The notes beneath the pieces were generated by a model. That model was given only the letters and a program-made list of their open reading frames with translations, was not told the DNA's origin and searched no databases. 28,611 nt of DNA from PALSA-1196 sp036833805 (GTDB lineage: Bacteria > Pseudomonadota > Gammaproteobacteria > Steroidobacterales > Steroidobacteraceae): the NCBI GenBank assembly GCA_036833805.1, contig DAITPA010000021.1, positions 1 to 28,611 on the forward strand, in the 5' to 3' direction. This document shows positions 6,848-13,744 of the stretch, one piece after another (the first letter of the stretch is position 1; every line of letters starts with the position of its first letter). The translations under genes were made by a program, and so were the position numbers.

Positions 6848-7090
6848 CTTGCGCAACGAGCCCTCATCGCCGATATCGAGGTCCTCGAGGTCGCGCGTCA
6901 ACTCTTCGGTTAGTTTCTGTTCGCGTAAGCGTTCGAGGCGCCGCCACGCCGGGTCACCGAGCTTTTGACCGCGGCGTTTCGCCATGTCCAAGTCCTTCGT
7001 AACCTGGTCGAGATCAACATCCTCGCTGCCGGGCACGGGTTCGGCCGGCTCTTCGTCCTCAAATTCGTCGGACTCGGGTTTCTCGCTCAT
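6821..7090 (-). CDS. Small acidic protein of unknown function (89 aa)
   Basis: I do not recognise this as a named family. The first 30 residues are strongly acidic (SDEFEDEEPAE), the middle has a GDPAWRRLERLREQKLTEEL amphipathic helix followed by DLEDLDI, and the end is very basic (LRKKKRSRHSE). This opposite-charge layout suggests a soluble protein that binds a partner or nucleic acid, but that is inference. It lies 78 bp after gspF on the same strand and could be read from the same transcript. No strong Shine-Dalgarno precedes its ATG. Its stop touches the lexA stop. Confidence 0.6.
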   Translation of the reverse strand: MSEKPESDEFEDEEPAEPVPGSEDVDLDQVTKDLDMAKRRGQKLGDPAWRRLERLREQKLTEELTRDLEDLDIGDEGSLRKKKRSRHSE

Positions 7091-7168
7091 AACTGCGAAC
7101 GGATCGTCTAGCCTGACTCCACAATGGCGCGAACTTAATTCGATTCACGGGCGCGCGCAACGGCCGCG

Positions 7169-8383
7169 CTAATGAATCAACTGATTCATCTCGAAAATTG
7201 GTAACAGCATCGCAAAAACGATACCCATTACGAACAGCCCCATGAGCACGATGAGCAGCGGGCCTAAGAGTCCGACGAGGGCGGTCAGCAGTCCATCAAG
7301 CTCGCGATCCTGGCTCTGGGCGGCGCGGTCGAGCATGTCTTCGAGCTTGCCGCTCGACTCGCCGCTTGAGATGAGGTGAATCGTCATCGGCGGAAATAGC
7401 CGGCTGATCGCAAGGGAGCGGCCGATCGGCGCGCCCTCACGGACCCGCTGCGCGGCCTCGATGACCGCATCGCGCATCGGCAGATTGGTGACCACTTCGC
7501 CGGCAATACGCAGCGCGTCCAGCACCGGCACGGAACTCGCCGACAGAATGCTCAAAGTGCGCGTGAAGCGCGCGGTGTTGAAGCCGCGCACGAGCTTGCC
7601 TACAAGCGGCAGCCGCAGCTGCAGCATATGAAATCGGCGCCGGTTTGCCGGGTCGCGCAGAGCGCGCATGAACACCACCACGATGACGACGATTGCGACG
7701 ATCACCCACACGCCGTACTCGCGAAAAAAGCCGCTGACTGAAATGAGCGCGCGCGTCATGAGCGGCAGCTTGGCGCGGCTCGCTTCAAACACCGACACGA
7801 CCTTTGGCACCACGAACACCAGCAGCCCCGACACGATGGCAAAGCACATGATCGAGAGCACGATCGGGTAGAGCATTGCCCCCAGCACGCGCTGGCGCAG
7901 CAGCTCGCGGTTTTCCGTGTAATCCGCGAGTCGTTCGAGAATCGCATCGAGGTAGCCCGACTGCTCGCCTGCGGAGATGGTCGCGCGATAGATCTCGGGA
8001 AAGACCCGCGGGAACTCGGCGAAACCGCTCGCGAGCGTGTGCCCCTCCATGACGCGGGCGCGCGTGCCCAAAATGATGCTCTGTACACGCGGCTTCTCGG
8101 TTTGCTGCGAGACTGCAAGGAGAGCTTCTTCGAGCGGCAGGCCGGCACGTACCAGAGTCGCAAGCTGCCGCGTGAAGAGCGCAAGATCAGCCGGCGAGAT
8201 GCGCCTGCGCCGGCCGAAGGCACTTTGCTGCTTCGATTCGCTCTGTTTGATCTCGGAAACGGATACCGGCAGAAGCTGGCGCTCGCGCAGCAGCTGCCGG
8301 ATGTGACGCGGCGTATCGCCTTCGAGAATGCCTTTGCGCTCTCGGCCGCCGGACTCAAGCGCGATGTACTCGAACGCGCCCAA
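7169..8383 (-). CDS. gspF: Type II secretion inner-membrane platform protein GspF
   Basis: Polytopic inner-membrane protein that links the GspE ATPase to pseudopilus assembly. The 404-aa product has two T2SSF domains (about residues 68-190 and 270-395), each with the LARFTRQLATL / FTRTLSIL-like start and the GxxxGxxLxxxLxxxA pattern. Membrane segments are seen near 170-193, 222-240 and 372-395. The N-terminus MGAFEYIALESGGRERKG is typical. The start is TTG at 8383; AGGAG, seven bases upstream, overlaps the gspE stop, giving a 10-bp gene gap. It is last in gspCDEF; gspG and later genes are not in the window. Confidence 0.95.
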   Translation of the reverse strand: MGAFEYIALESGGRERKGILEGDTPRHIRQLLRERQLLPVSVSEIKQSESKQQSAFGRRRRISPADLALFTRQLATLVRAGLPLEEALLAVSQQTEKPRVQSIILGTRARVMEGHTLASGFAEFPRVFPEIYRATISAGEQSGYLDAILERLADYTENRELLRQRVLGAMLYPIVLSIMCFAIVSGLLVFVVPKVVSVFEASRAKLPLMTRALISVSGFFREYGVWVIVAIVVIVVVFMRALRDPANRRRFHMLQLRLPLVGKLVRGFNTARFTRTLSILSASSVPVLDALRIAGEVVTNLPMRDAVIEAAQRVREGAPIGRSLAISRLFPPMTIHLISSGESSGKLEDMLDRAAQSQDRELDGLLTALVGLLGPLLIVLMGLFVMGIVFAMLLPIFEMNQLIH

Positions 8384-8393
8384 GGCGGGGCTC

Positions 8394-9887
8394 CTAGTCC
8401 TCGCGCGTCACGCGCAGGACTTCCTCCATGGTGGTCTCGCCGCGCAGGATCTTTGCGCGGCCGTCGTCACGGATGGAGGGCGTCATCGTGCGCGCGTAGC
8501 GCTCAAGGTCGTGCTCGGCGGCGCCGTCGTGGATCATGGTGCGCATTTGATCATCGACCACCACGAGCTCGTAGATGCCGGTGCGCCCGCGATAGCCATT
8601 GCCCGCATCACGACCAGGCCGATACAGCGTAGCTGCCGGCTCGTCGGCACTCAAGTTCAAAAGCCGGCGTTCGTACTCGCCGGCCGTGAAGGCCTCGCGG
8701 CTGTCGGGATTCAAGACACGCACGAGGCGCTGGGCGAGAACGCCAATGAGGCTCGAGGAGAGCAGGAACGGCTCGATGCCCATGTCGCGCAGGCGGGTCA
8801 CAGCGCCCACGGCGGTATTGGTGTGCAAGGTTGAGAGCACCAGGTGTCCCGTGAGACTCGCTTGGACTGCGATGTGCGCGGTCTCGAGGTCGCGGATTTC
8901 TCCGACCATGACGACATCGGGGTCCTGGCGCAGGATCGCGCGCAGGCCGCGGGCAAAGGTCATCTCGACCTTGGTGTTGACCTGCGTCTGGCCGACGCCA
9001 TCGATGAAATACTCGATCGGATCCTCGACCGTAATGATATTGCGCGTGTTGTCATTGAGACGCTCAAGCACCGCGTACAAGGTTGTCGTCTTACCGGAGC
9101 CGGTCGGGCCCGTGACAAGCAGGATGCCGTGCGGTTTGTGGATGAGCTCATCCATCAGCTTTGCCGTCTCGGCCGCCATGCCGAGCGCATGCAGATCGAT
9201 GCGGCCGGCTTGTTTGTCCAGGAGACGCAGCACAACGCGTTCGCCGTGTCCCGAAGGGATCGTCGAGACGCGCACGTCGACCGCGCGCCCAGCGATTCTC
9301 AAGCTGATGCGTCCGTCCTGCGGCAGGCGCTTCTCCGCAATGTCGAGCTTCGACATCACCTTTAGGCGCGACACGACGAGCGGCGCGACCGCGCGTTTGG
9401 TCTGCAGCACTTCGCGCAGAATGCCGTCGACGCGAAAGCGGATGACGAGACGATTCTCAAACGGCTCGACGTGAATGTCGGAGGCGTTCTCCTTCACAGC
9501 CTGCGTGAAGATTGCATTGATCAAGCGGATGATCGGTGCGTCATCCTCGCTCTCGAGCAGATCCGCCTGTTCGGGCAGGACTTGCGCGAGGTGCGCAAGA
9601 TCGGTCGTCTCATCAAGTCCTTCGACCGCTTCCATGGCCTCGGAGCTGCCCTCGTAGGCGGAGCGCAGGAGCTCGTCAAATATGGGTTCCGCGACGCGCT
9701 CAAGCTTCATTGATACGCGCAGAAAGCGCCGCGCCTCGGCGAGCGCCAGGGGCGATGCGTCCGTGCGGCAGGCGCATTGTGCGATGCCGTCCTGCATGCG
9801 CTTCACGAGCACGCCGTGGCGCTTGGCAAATGCGAACGACAGGCGGCGCTCCGGCGCCGCGTCGAGGACGCTCGCGGCCTCGTTCAT
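8394..9887 (-). CDS. gspE: Type II secretion ATPase GspE lacking the tetracysteine zinc site
   Basis: Cytoplasmic AAA-like ATPase that powers pseudopilus extension. The 497-aa protein has an N-terminal GspE-N domain, an N2 domain with the RFRVDG motif, Walker A GPTGSGKT (260-267), an Asp box (TVEDPIEY), Walker B with GEIRD (about 323-333), and the His box LSTLHTN. In most GspE proteins two CxxC pairs follow LxQRLVR; here the first reads NPDS (393-396) and the second region is GRDAG (425-429), so all four cysteines are absent. The flanking LYRP and GYRGRTGIYEL are intact, so this is not a frameshift. Its ATG overlaps the gspD stop as ATGA. Confidence 0.95.
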   Translation of the reverse strand: MNEAASVLDAAPERRLSFAFAKRHGVLVKRMQDGIAQCACRTDASPLALAEARRFLRVSMKLERVAEPIFDELLRSAYEGSSEAMEAVEGLDETTDLAHLAQVLPEQADLLESEDDAPIIRLINAIFTQAVKENASDIHVEPFENRLVIRFRVDGILREVLQTKRAVAPLVVSRLKVMSKLDIAEKRLPQDGRISLRIAGRAVDVRVSTIPSGHGERVVLRLLDKQAGRIDLHALGMAAETAKLMDELIHKPHGILLVTGPTGSGKTTTLYAVLERLNDNTRNIITVEDPIEYFIDGVGQTQVNTKVEMTFARGLRAILRQDPDVVMVGEIRDLETAHIAVQASLTGHLVLSTLHTNTAVGAVTRLRDMGIEPFLLSSSLIGVLAQRLVRVLNPDSREAFTAGEYERRLLNLSADEPAATLYRPGRDAGNGYRGRTGIYELVVVDDQMRTMIHDGAAEHDLERYARTMTPSIRDDGRAKILRGETTMEEVLRVTRED

Positions 9888-12073
9888 GGTTTGCTCACGT
9901 CGGTGCTGGGCGGATCGGGCGTCGGGAAGAAGGGCTTCGCAGGCGCGTCCGGCGGCGTCGCAGACGGCGTGGTGGTGCGTGAACGGCGCTCGGCTTCGCT
10001 TGCCTTCTCCTTGTCAGCCGCGCTCGTGGGCGCGGGCGAACTCGACTGGGCGGTGGGCGAGGGCGGCGGCAACGGCGGCAGCTCGGGCTGCTTCACGCCC
10101 GGCAACAGCGGCAGCCACTCCCTCTCGCCCGTCACCTTGCGCTGCTCCTCGCGGATATAGCTGTACTTGGTGTTGGTTTCAATTGCCGACTGCTCGTCGG
10201 TGCGCAGAATCTTCGGCCGGATGAATACCATGAGATCGGTGCGGTCGGCACTGCCCGCGCGCGTCTTGAATGCTTGACCGATGATTGGAATCGCGCCTAG
10301 GAACGGCACACGGGTCTCCTGCTTGGAGTAGTCGGCGCTCGTCAGGCCGCCGAGCACCACGATGCCGCCGTCCTCAATCAGCACGCGCGTGCTGATGGTG
10401 CGCTTGGTGGTGGTGAGATCAACTGCGCCCTGGGGTCCGGAGTTCTTCGGCACCACGGAGGAGCTTTCCAGGTCGATCTTCAGCATCACCGCCGCGCCGC
10501 CTTCATTGATCTGCGGGGTGAGCTTCAAGATTGTACCCACCTCTTCGCGCTGGATGGTCTGAAACGGCGTCACCGAACTATTGGCGGAGCCGGTGCTGGT
10601 GAACTGGCCGGTGAGGAACGGCACTTCGCTTGCTACCTTGAGCGTGGCTTCCTGATTGTCGGTGGTCACCGCCGAGGGAGTCGCGACGACGTTCGAATTT
10701 GAATCGCTCCTGAGCGCACGCAGCATCGCGGCGAAATTGAGGCCATTCGATTGAATGCGGCCAACACCGATCGTCGCGCCGGTCGGCACGGCGGTGCCGC
10801 TTGCGAGCGCGGTCGTGGGATTCACGACCAGGTTCGCAAGATCGACGATCGAGGTGCCGGAGATCGGCGAGATGAAGCCTGCGGCGGGAATGGTTGAGTT
10901 GCTGCCCTGGCCGAAAAACGCCCAGTTGACGCCGAGCGCGGCGGACTTGCTCAAGTCGACGTCGACGATGATAGCCTCCACCAGCACCTGCGCGCGGCGG
11001 ATGTCGAGTTTGTCGATCACCGACATGAGATTGCGCATGATCTTCGGCGTCGCCGTAATCACGAGCGCATTGGTGGCCGGATCCGCCCAGATGATCGTGC
11101 CTTTCTCGGACTGCGCAGCCGGAGTTTGCGCTGCGGCGCCGCCGGCGCCCGCGGCGGCTTGCGTGATGCCCGTGATCTGCTCTTTCAATTTCGCCGCGAT
11201 CTTCTCGGCGTCGGCATTTTGCAGGTAGCGCACCTGCGTATCGCCGCCGCTCTGCAGCGGCGTATCCAGATGCGCGATCAAGACCCGCATGCGCAGCCGC
11301 GTGTCCTTCTCGCCGCTCAGAAGAATGCTGTTGGAACGCTCGTCGGCGACGACCTTGAAGCCCGCGGCGGCCCCTTCGGCGGCTGCCTGCTGCTGATACA
11401 GGGAATTGATGACGCGAACAATCTCCGTTGCCGAGGCGTTTTGCAGCGGCACGATCTCAACGTCCGCATCGCCCACCTGATCGATGCGCTGAATGATGCG
11501 CATGATGCGATTCACGTTGTTGGCGCGATCGGAGATGATGAGGATGTTCGATGCCGGGTAGGCCGCAAGATGCCCGTACTGCGGAATGAGCGGCCGCAGG
11601 ATGGGCACGAGTTGCGCAGCGTTCACGCTCTTCACCGCGATCACCTGCGTCACAATCTCATCGGAGCTCGAGCTCACGCGGTTCGGCAGGTCGTCCGATG
11701 GGTACTGGCGCGCATTGGCGTCAGGCACGATCTTGATGACGCCGCCGGCGGGCAGGGCGACGAAGCCGTGCACCTGCAGGATCGACAGGAACGCCTGATA
11801 GAAGGCGTCGGGAGACATCGGGGTCGCCGACAGCATCGTCACCTGCGCGCGCACCCGCGGATCAATAATGAAGTTCTTGCCGGTCGCGGCGCTCACTGCT
11901 TCGGCGATCTGCGTGATATCGGCGTCTTTGAAATTGGGGGTGATGCGCTGCTGACTTGGCTGCTGCTCGGGCGCGGCAAGCGTCGTCCCGGCGACCACCA
12001 GCAAGGCGCAGGCGAGGCTGGCACGCGCCGCCGCGCGCGCGCTGCTTGCAAAGAATCCAAGTCCTCTCATCAT
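9884..12073 (-). CDS. gspD: Type II secretion outer-membrane secretin GspD
   Basis: Forms the outer-membrane channel. The 729-aa precursor has a signal peptide cleaved near residue 34 (TTLAAP). The N0 domain contains FKDADITQIAEAVSAATGKNFIIDPRV. N1-N3 repeats follow (YPASNILIISDRANNV, VVADERSNSILLSG, IIWADPATNALVITA). The secretin core (about 430-640) includes VVATPSAVTTDNQEATLKV and VPFLGAIPIIGQAF. The last 80 residues are a proline/serine-rich tail (LPPLPPPSP and more) of low complexity. It is coupled by ATGA overlaps to gspE downstream and, in the repeat-consistent frame, to gspC upstream. I see no pilotin gene nearby. Confidence 0.96.
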   Translation of the reverse strand: MMRGLGFFASSARAAARASLACALLVVAGTTLAAPEQQPSQQRITPNFKDADITQIAEAVSAATGKNFIIDPRVRAQVTMLSATPMSPDAFYQAFLSILQVHGFVALPAGGVIKIVPDANARQYPSDDLPNRVSSSSDEIVTQVIAVKSVNAAQLVPILRPLIPQYGHLAAYPASNILIISDRANNVNRIMRIIQRIDQVGDADVEIVPLQNASATEIVRVINSLYQQQAAAEGAAAGFKVVADERSNSILLSGEKDTRLRMRVLIAHLDTPLQSGGDTQVRYLQNADAEKIAAKLKEQITGITQAAAGAGGAAAQTPAAQSEKGTIIWADPATNALVITATPKIMRNLMSVIDKLDIRRAQVLVEAIIVDVDLSKSAALGVNWAFFGQGSNSTIPAAGFISPISGTSIVDLANLVVNPTTALASGTAVPTGATIGVGRIQSNGLNFAAMLRALRSDSNSNVVATPSAVTTDNQEATLKVASEVPFLTGQFTSTGSANSSVTPFQTIQREEVGTILKLTPQINEGGAAVMLKIDLESSSVVPKNSGPQGAVDLTTTKRTISTRVLIEDGGIVVLGGLTSADYSKQETRVPFLGAIPIIGQAFKTRAGSADRTDLMVFIRPKILRTDEQSAIETNTKYSYIREEQRKVTGEREWLPLLPGVKQPELPPLPPPSPTAQSSSPAPTSAADKEKASEAERRSRTTTPSATPPDAPAKPFFPTPDPPSTDVSKP

Positions 12074-13213
12074 TCGGTCCCCTCAGGCTCCGGGGCCTGC
12101 GGCATCATCGGTGGCTGTGGCATGGGCGCTTGCGGCATCNNNNNNNNNNNNNNNNNNNNNNNNNNNNNNNNNNNNNNNNNNNNNNNNNNNNNNNNNNNNN
12201 NNNNNNNNNNNNNNNNNNNNNNNNNNNNNNNNNNNNNNNTGCGGCATCATCGGTGGCTGTGGCATGGGCGCTTGCGGCATCGGTCTTCCCGGTTCACGCG
12301 GCGACGCAGCTTCATTGTCGACCGCCTGCTCGGCCTCCTGCGCCACTTGCGACATATTCAATGTCAGATCCTGCTGCTGGCCGTTTCGCATGACTGTGAC
12401 GCGTGCCTCAGTCGCTGAACCAATGGTGCGGAAGATCTCATCCCCGCGAGCTGGATCATCAAGCGGGGTGCCGTTGATCGCGATCACAAGATCCCCTGAG
12501 CGCAGCCCGAGGCGTGTGAAGGCCTGGCGGTTGCGGCCCGGGTAGACCCGAAAGCCGTGCAGCTTGCCTGCCATCAAGACTGGCTGATTGCGCATAATGT
12601 CGCTCAACAATGCCGGGTCTTCGGAGATCAGGCGCCGCACGCGGTCGAATGCCGGGTTCTGCGTGGGCACGGCGGCCTGCACCGGATTGGCGCCCAGTAC
12701 GCCGGTGTTCTGATGCGGCAGACTCAAGGATTCGAGCCGCCCATTCCTGTCGAGCAGCACCCGATCACTGTAGACCGAATGCAGTTTCGCGCCGCCGGGT
12801 ACATTGTCGCCGACGGCGTGCACCTTGGCGGCAGTCGCGTTTTCGCCGAGGATCGCAAAGCCGACGCGCGGGTTCTTGCCGGCGATGATTCCCGTCAACA
12901 CCAGCGCCATGCTCGTTTGCGGTGCATCGGCAGCGTTGGCGCCTCGCGTTGGGTCAGCCGCTGTGCCAAAGAGGTGAGCATTGGTGATGCTTGCGATGTC
13001 GATGCCGTGATGCGCTAATGTTGTCGGGCTCGGCGGATGCGCGCCGCTCTTTCTGGACTGGCTGCCTCCGGCCAGATCTGTCACGATCGTTGCGGCCTGG
13101 ATTCCGAGCGCTAGTGCCAGCGCCCACGTGGCGATGCGCGGACCATGCGCAAGCGCAAGGGCCCGCCATTGATGGGACGCCGGAAAGCGATTGAGCCAGG
13201 AGCCAGCATTCAT
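12070..13213 (-). CDS. gspC: Type II secretion connector GspC, C-terminus interrupted by assembly gap
   Basis: Inner-membrane protein joining the platform to the GspD secretin. Near the N-terminus is one membrane anchor (IATWALALALGIQAA). The HR domain follows (ALVLTGIIAGKNPRVGFAIL, then VHAVGDNVPGGAKLHSVYSDRVLLDR), then a PDZ domain (GFRVYPGRNRQAFTRLGLRSGDLVIAINGTPL). The end is a Pro/Met/Gln repeat split by 100 N. Reading both flanks in the repeat frame gives ...MPQAPEPEGTE and a TGA at 12070-12072 that overlaps the gspD ATG. The literal sequence across 100 N instead ends out of frame at 12083. ATG 13213 is chosen; a TTG at 13231 is possible, but its AAAGGAG lies only 2 nt away. Confidence 0.88.
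12098..12281 (-). repeat. 33-bp tandem repeat in gspC encoding MPQAPMPQPPM
   Basis: A complete 33-bp unit is at 12098-12130 and again at 12240-12272, each followed by the first 9 bases of another unit (12131-12139 and 12273-12281) identical in sequence. On the minus strand a unit encodes the 11 residues MPQAPMPQPPM. The copies are identical at the DNA level, which implies recent expansion or homogenisation. Copy number is unknown because the assembly breaks inside it. Confidence 0.9.
12140..12239. other. Assembly gap (100 N placeholder)
   Basis: Exactly 100 N, the usual placeholder for a gap of unknown size. To keep repeat phase the missing length must be 24 + 33k bp (24, 57, 90, 123...), all multiples of 3; 100 does not fit and shifts the gspC frame. 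Confidence 0.95.
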
Positions 13214-13296
13214 GGCAGGATTAGGCCTCAAAACTCCTTTAGACAGACGCAGGGCCCGGGTCGCGGCGCCGCTGAACCCGGCGCCGAGCCGAGGCC

Positions 13297-13326
13297 ATCA
13301 TACGGGGCAGCTGCTTGCGCTCTCAA
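13297..13326 (-). promoter_or_regulatory. Putative promoter of the gspCDEF operon
   Basis: On the minus strand, -35 TTGAGA (13321-13326), an 18-nt spacer and -10 TATGAT (13297-13302). The predicted leader of about 75 nt contains a GGCGCC/GGCGCC dyad (13265-13285). The site lies in the divergent gap with clpS. Confidence 0.5.
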
Positions 13327-13404
13327 GCAATTGTTTTCGTTCGTTAAACTTATACACGAAACACTGCACTTGTGTTGCCGTTTGGCGACCCATATAAAGA
13401 CGTC

Positions 13405-13725
13405 ATGCCGGATCTTGAGCCTGGTCGCCCCGATAGCGGTGTTGTCGTCGAAGAGGCCCGCCCAAAGGTCAAGCAACCGCCGCTGTATCAGGTTGTGTTA
13501 CTAAACGATGATTACACGCCGATGGAGTTTGTCGTGGACGTGCTCGAGAAGTTCTTTGCGCTCAATCGCACGACTGCGACGCGCATCATGCTCGAGGTTC
13601 ATACAAAGGGTAAGGGTGTCTGCGGAGTCTTCACATATGAGATTGCAGAAACTAAGGTGGCGCAGGTGACGACGTATGCGCGCGATCAGCAGCATCCTCT
13701 GATGTGCACATTGGAAGAGGCTTAG
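13405..13725 (+). CDS. clpS: ATP-dependent Clp protease adaptor ClpS
   Basis: Delivers proteins with N-terminal Leu, Phe, Tyr or Trp to ClpAP. From ATG 13405 the protein is 106 aa, the same length as E. coli ClpS. The N-degron pocket is intact at the same numbering: N34-D35-D36 in LLNDDYTPM, M40 and H66 in LEVHTKGKG. CGVFTYEIAETKV and HPLMCTLEEA are typical. A GTG at 13372 is in frame but adds residues without family similarity. No strong Shine-Dalgarno is visible. A TATACA-like -10 lies about 50 bp upstream. clpA follows after 19 bp, as expected for a clpSA operon. Confidence 0.96.
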   Translation: MPDLEPGRPDSGVVVEEARPKVKQPPLYQVVLLNDDYTPMEFVVDVLEKFFALNRTTATRIMLEVHTKGKGVCGVFTYEIAETKVAQVTTYARDQQHPLMCTLEEA

Positions 13726-13744
13726 AAGGGCCAAAGGTTCAATC

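Noticed and set aside
8599..9474. 291-codon plus-strand frame opposite gspE
   Set aside because: Arg/Ser-rich low-complexity shadow of the ATPase gene.
12083..12139. GspC C-terminus ending DAASAHATATDDAAGPGA
   Set aside because: It arises only because the 100-N placeholder shifts the frame; the repeat frame continues to 12070.
11126..12418. 430-codon plus-strand frame opposite gspD and gspC
   Set aside because: It runs through the N gap and is antisense to a clear secretin; the length is due to GC-rich codon bias.
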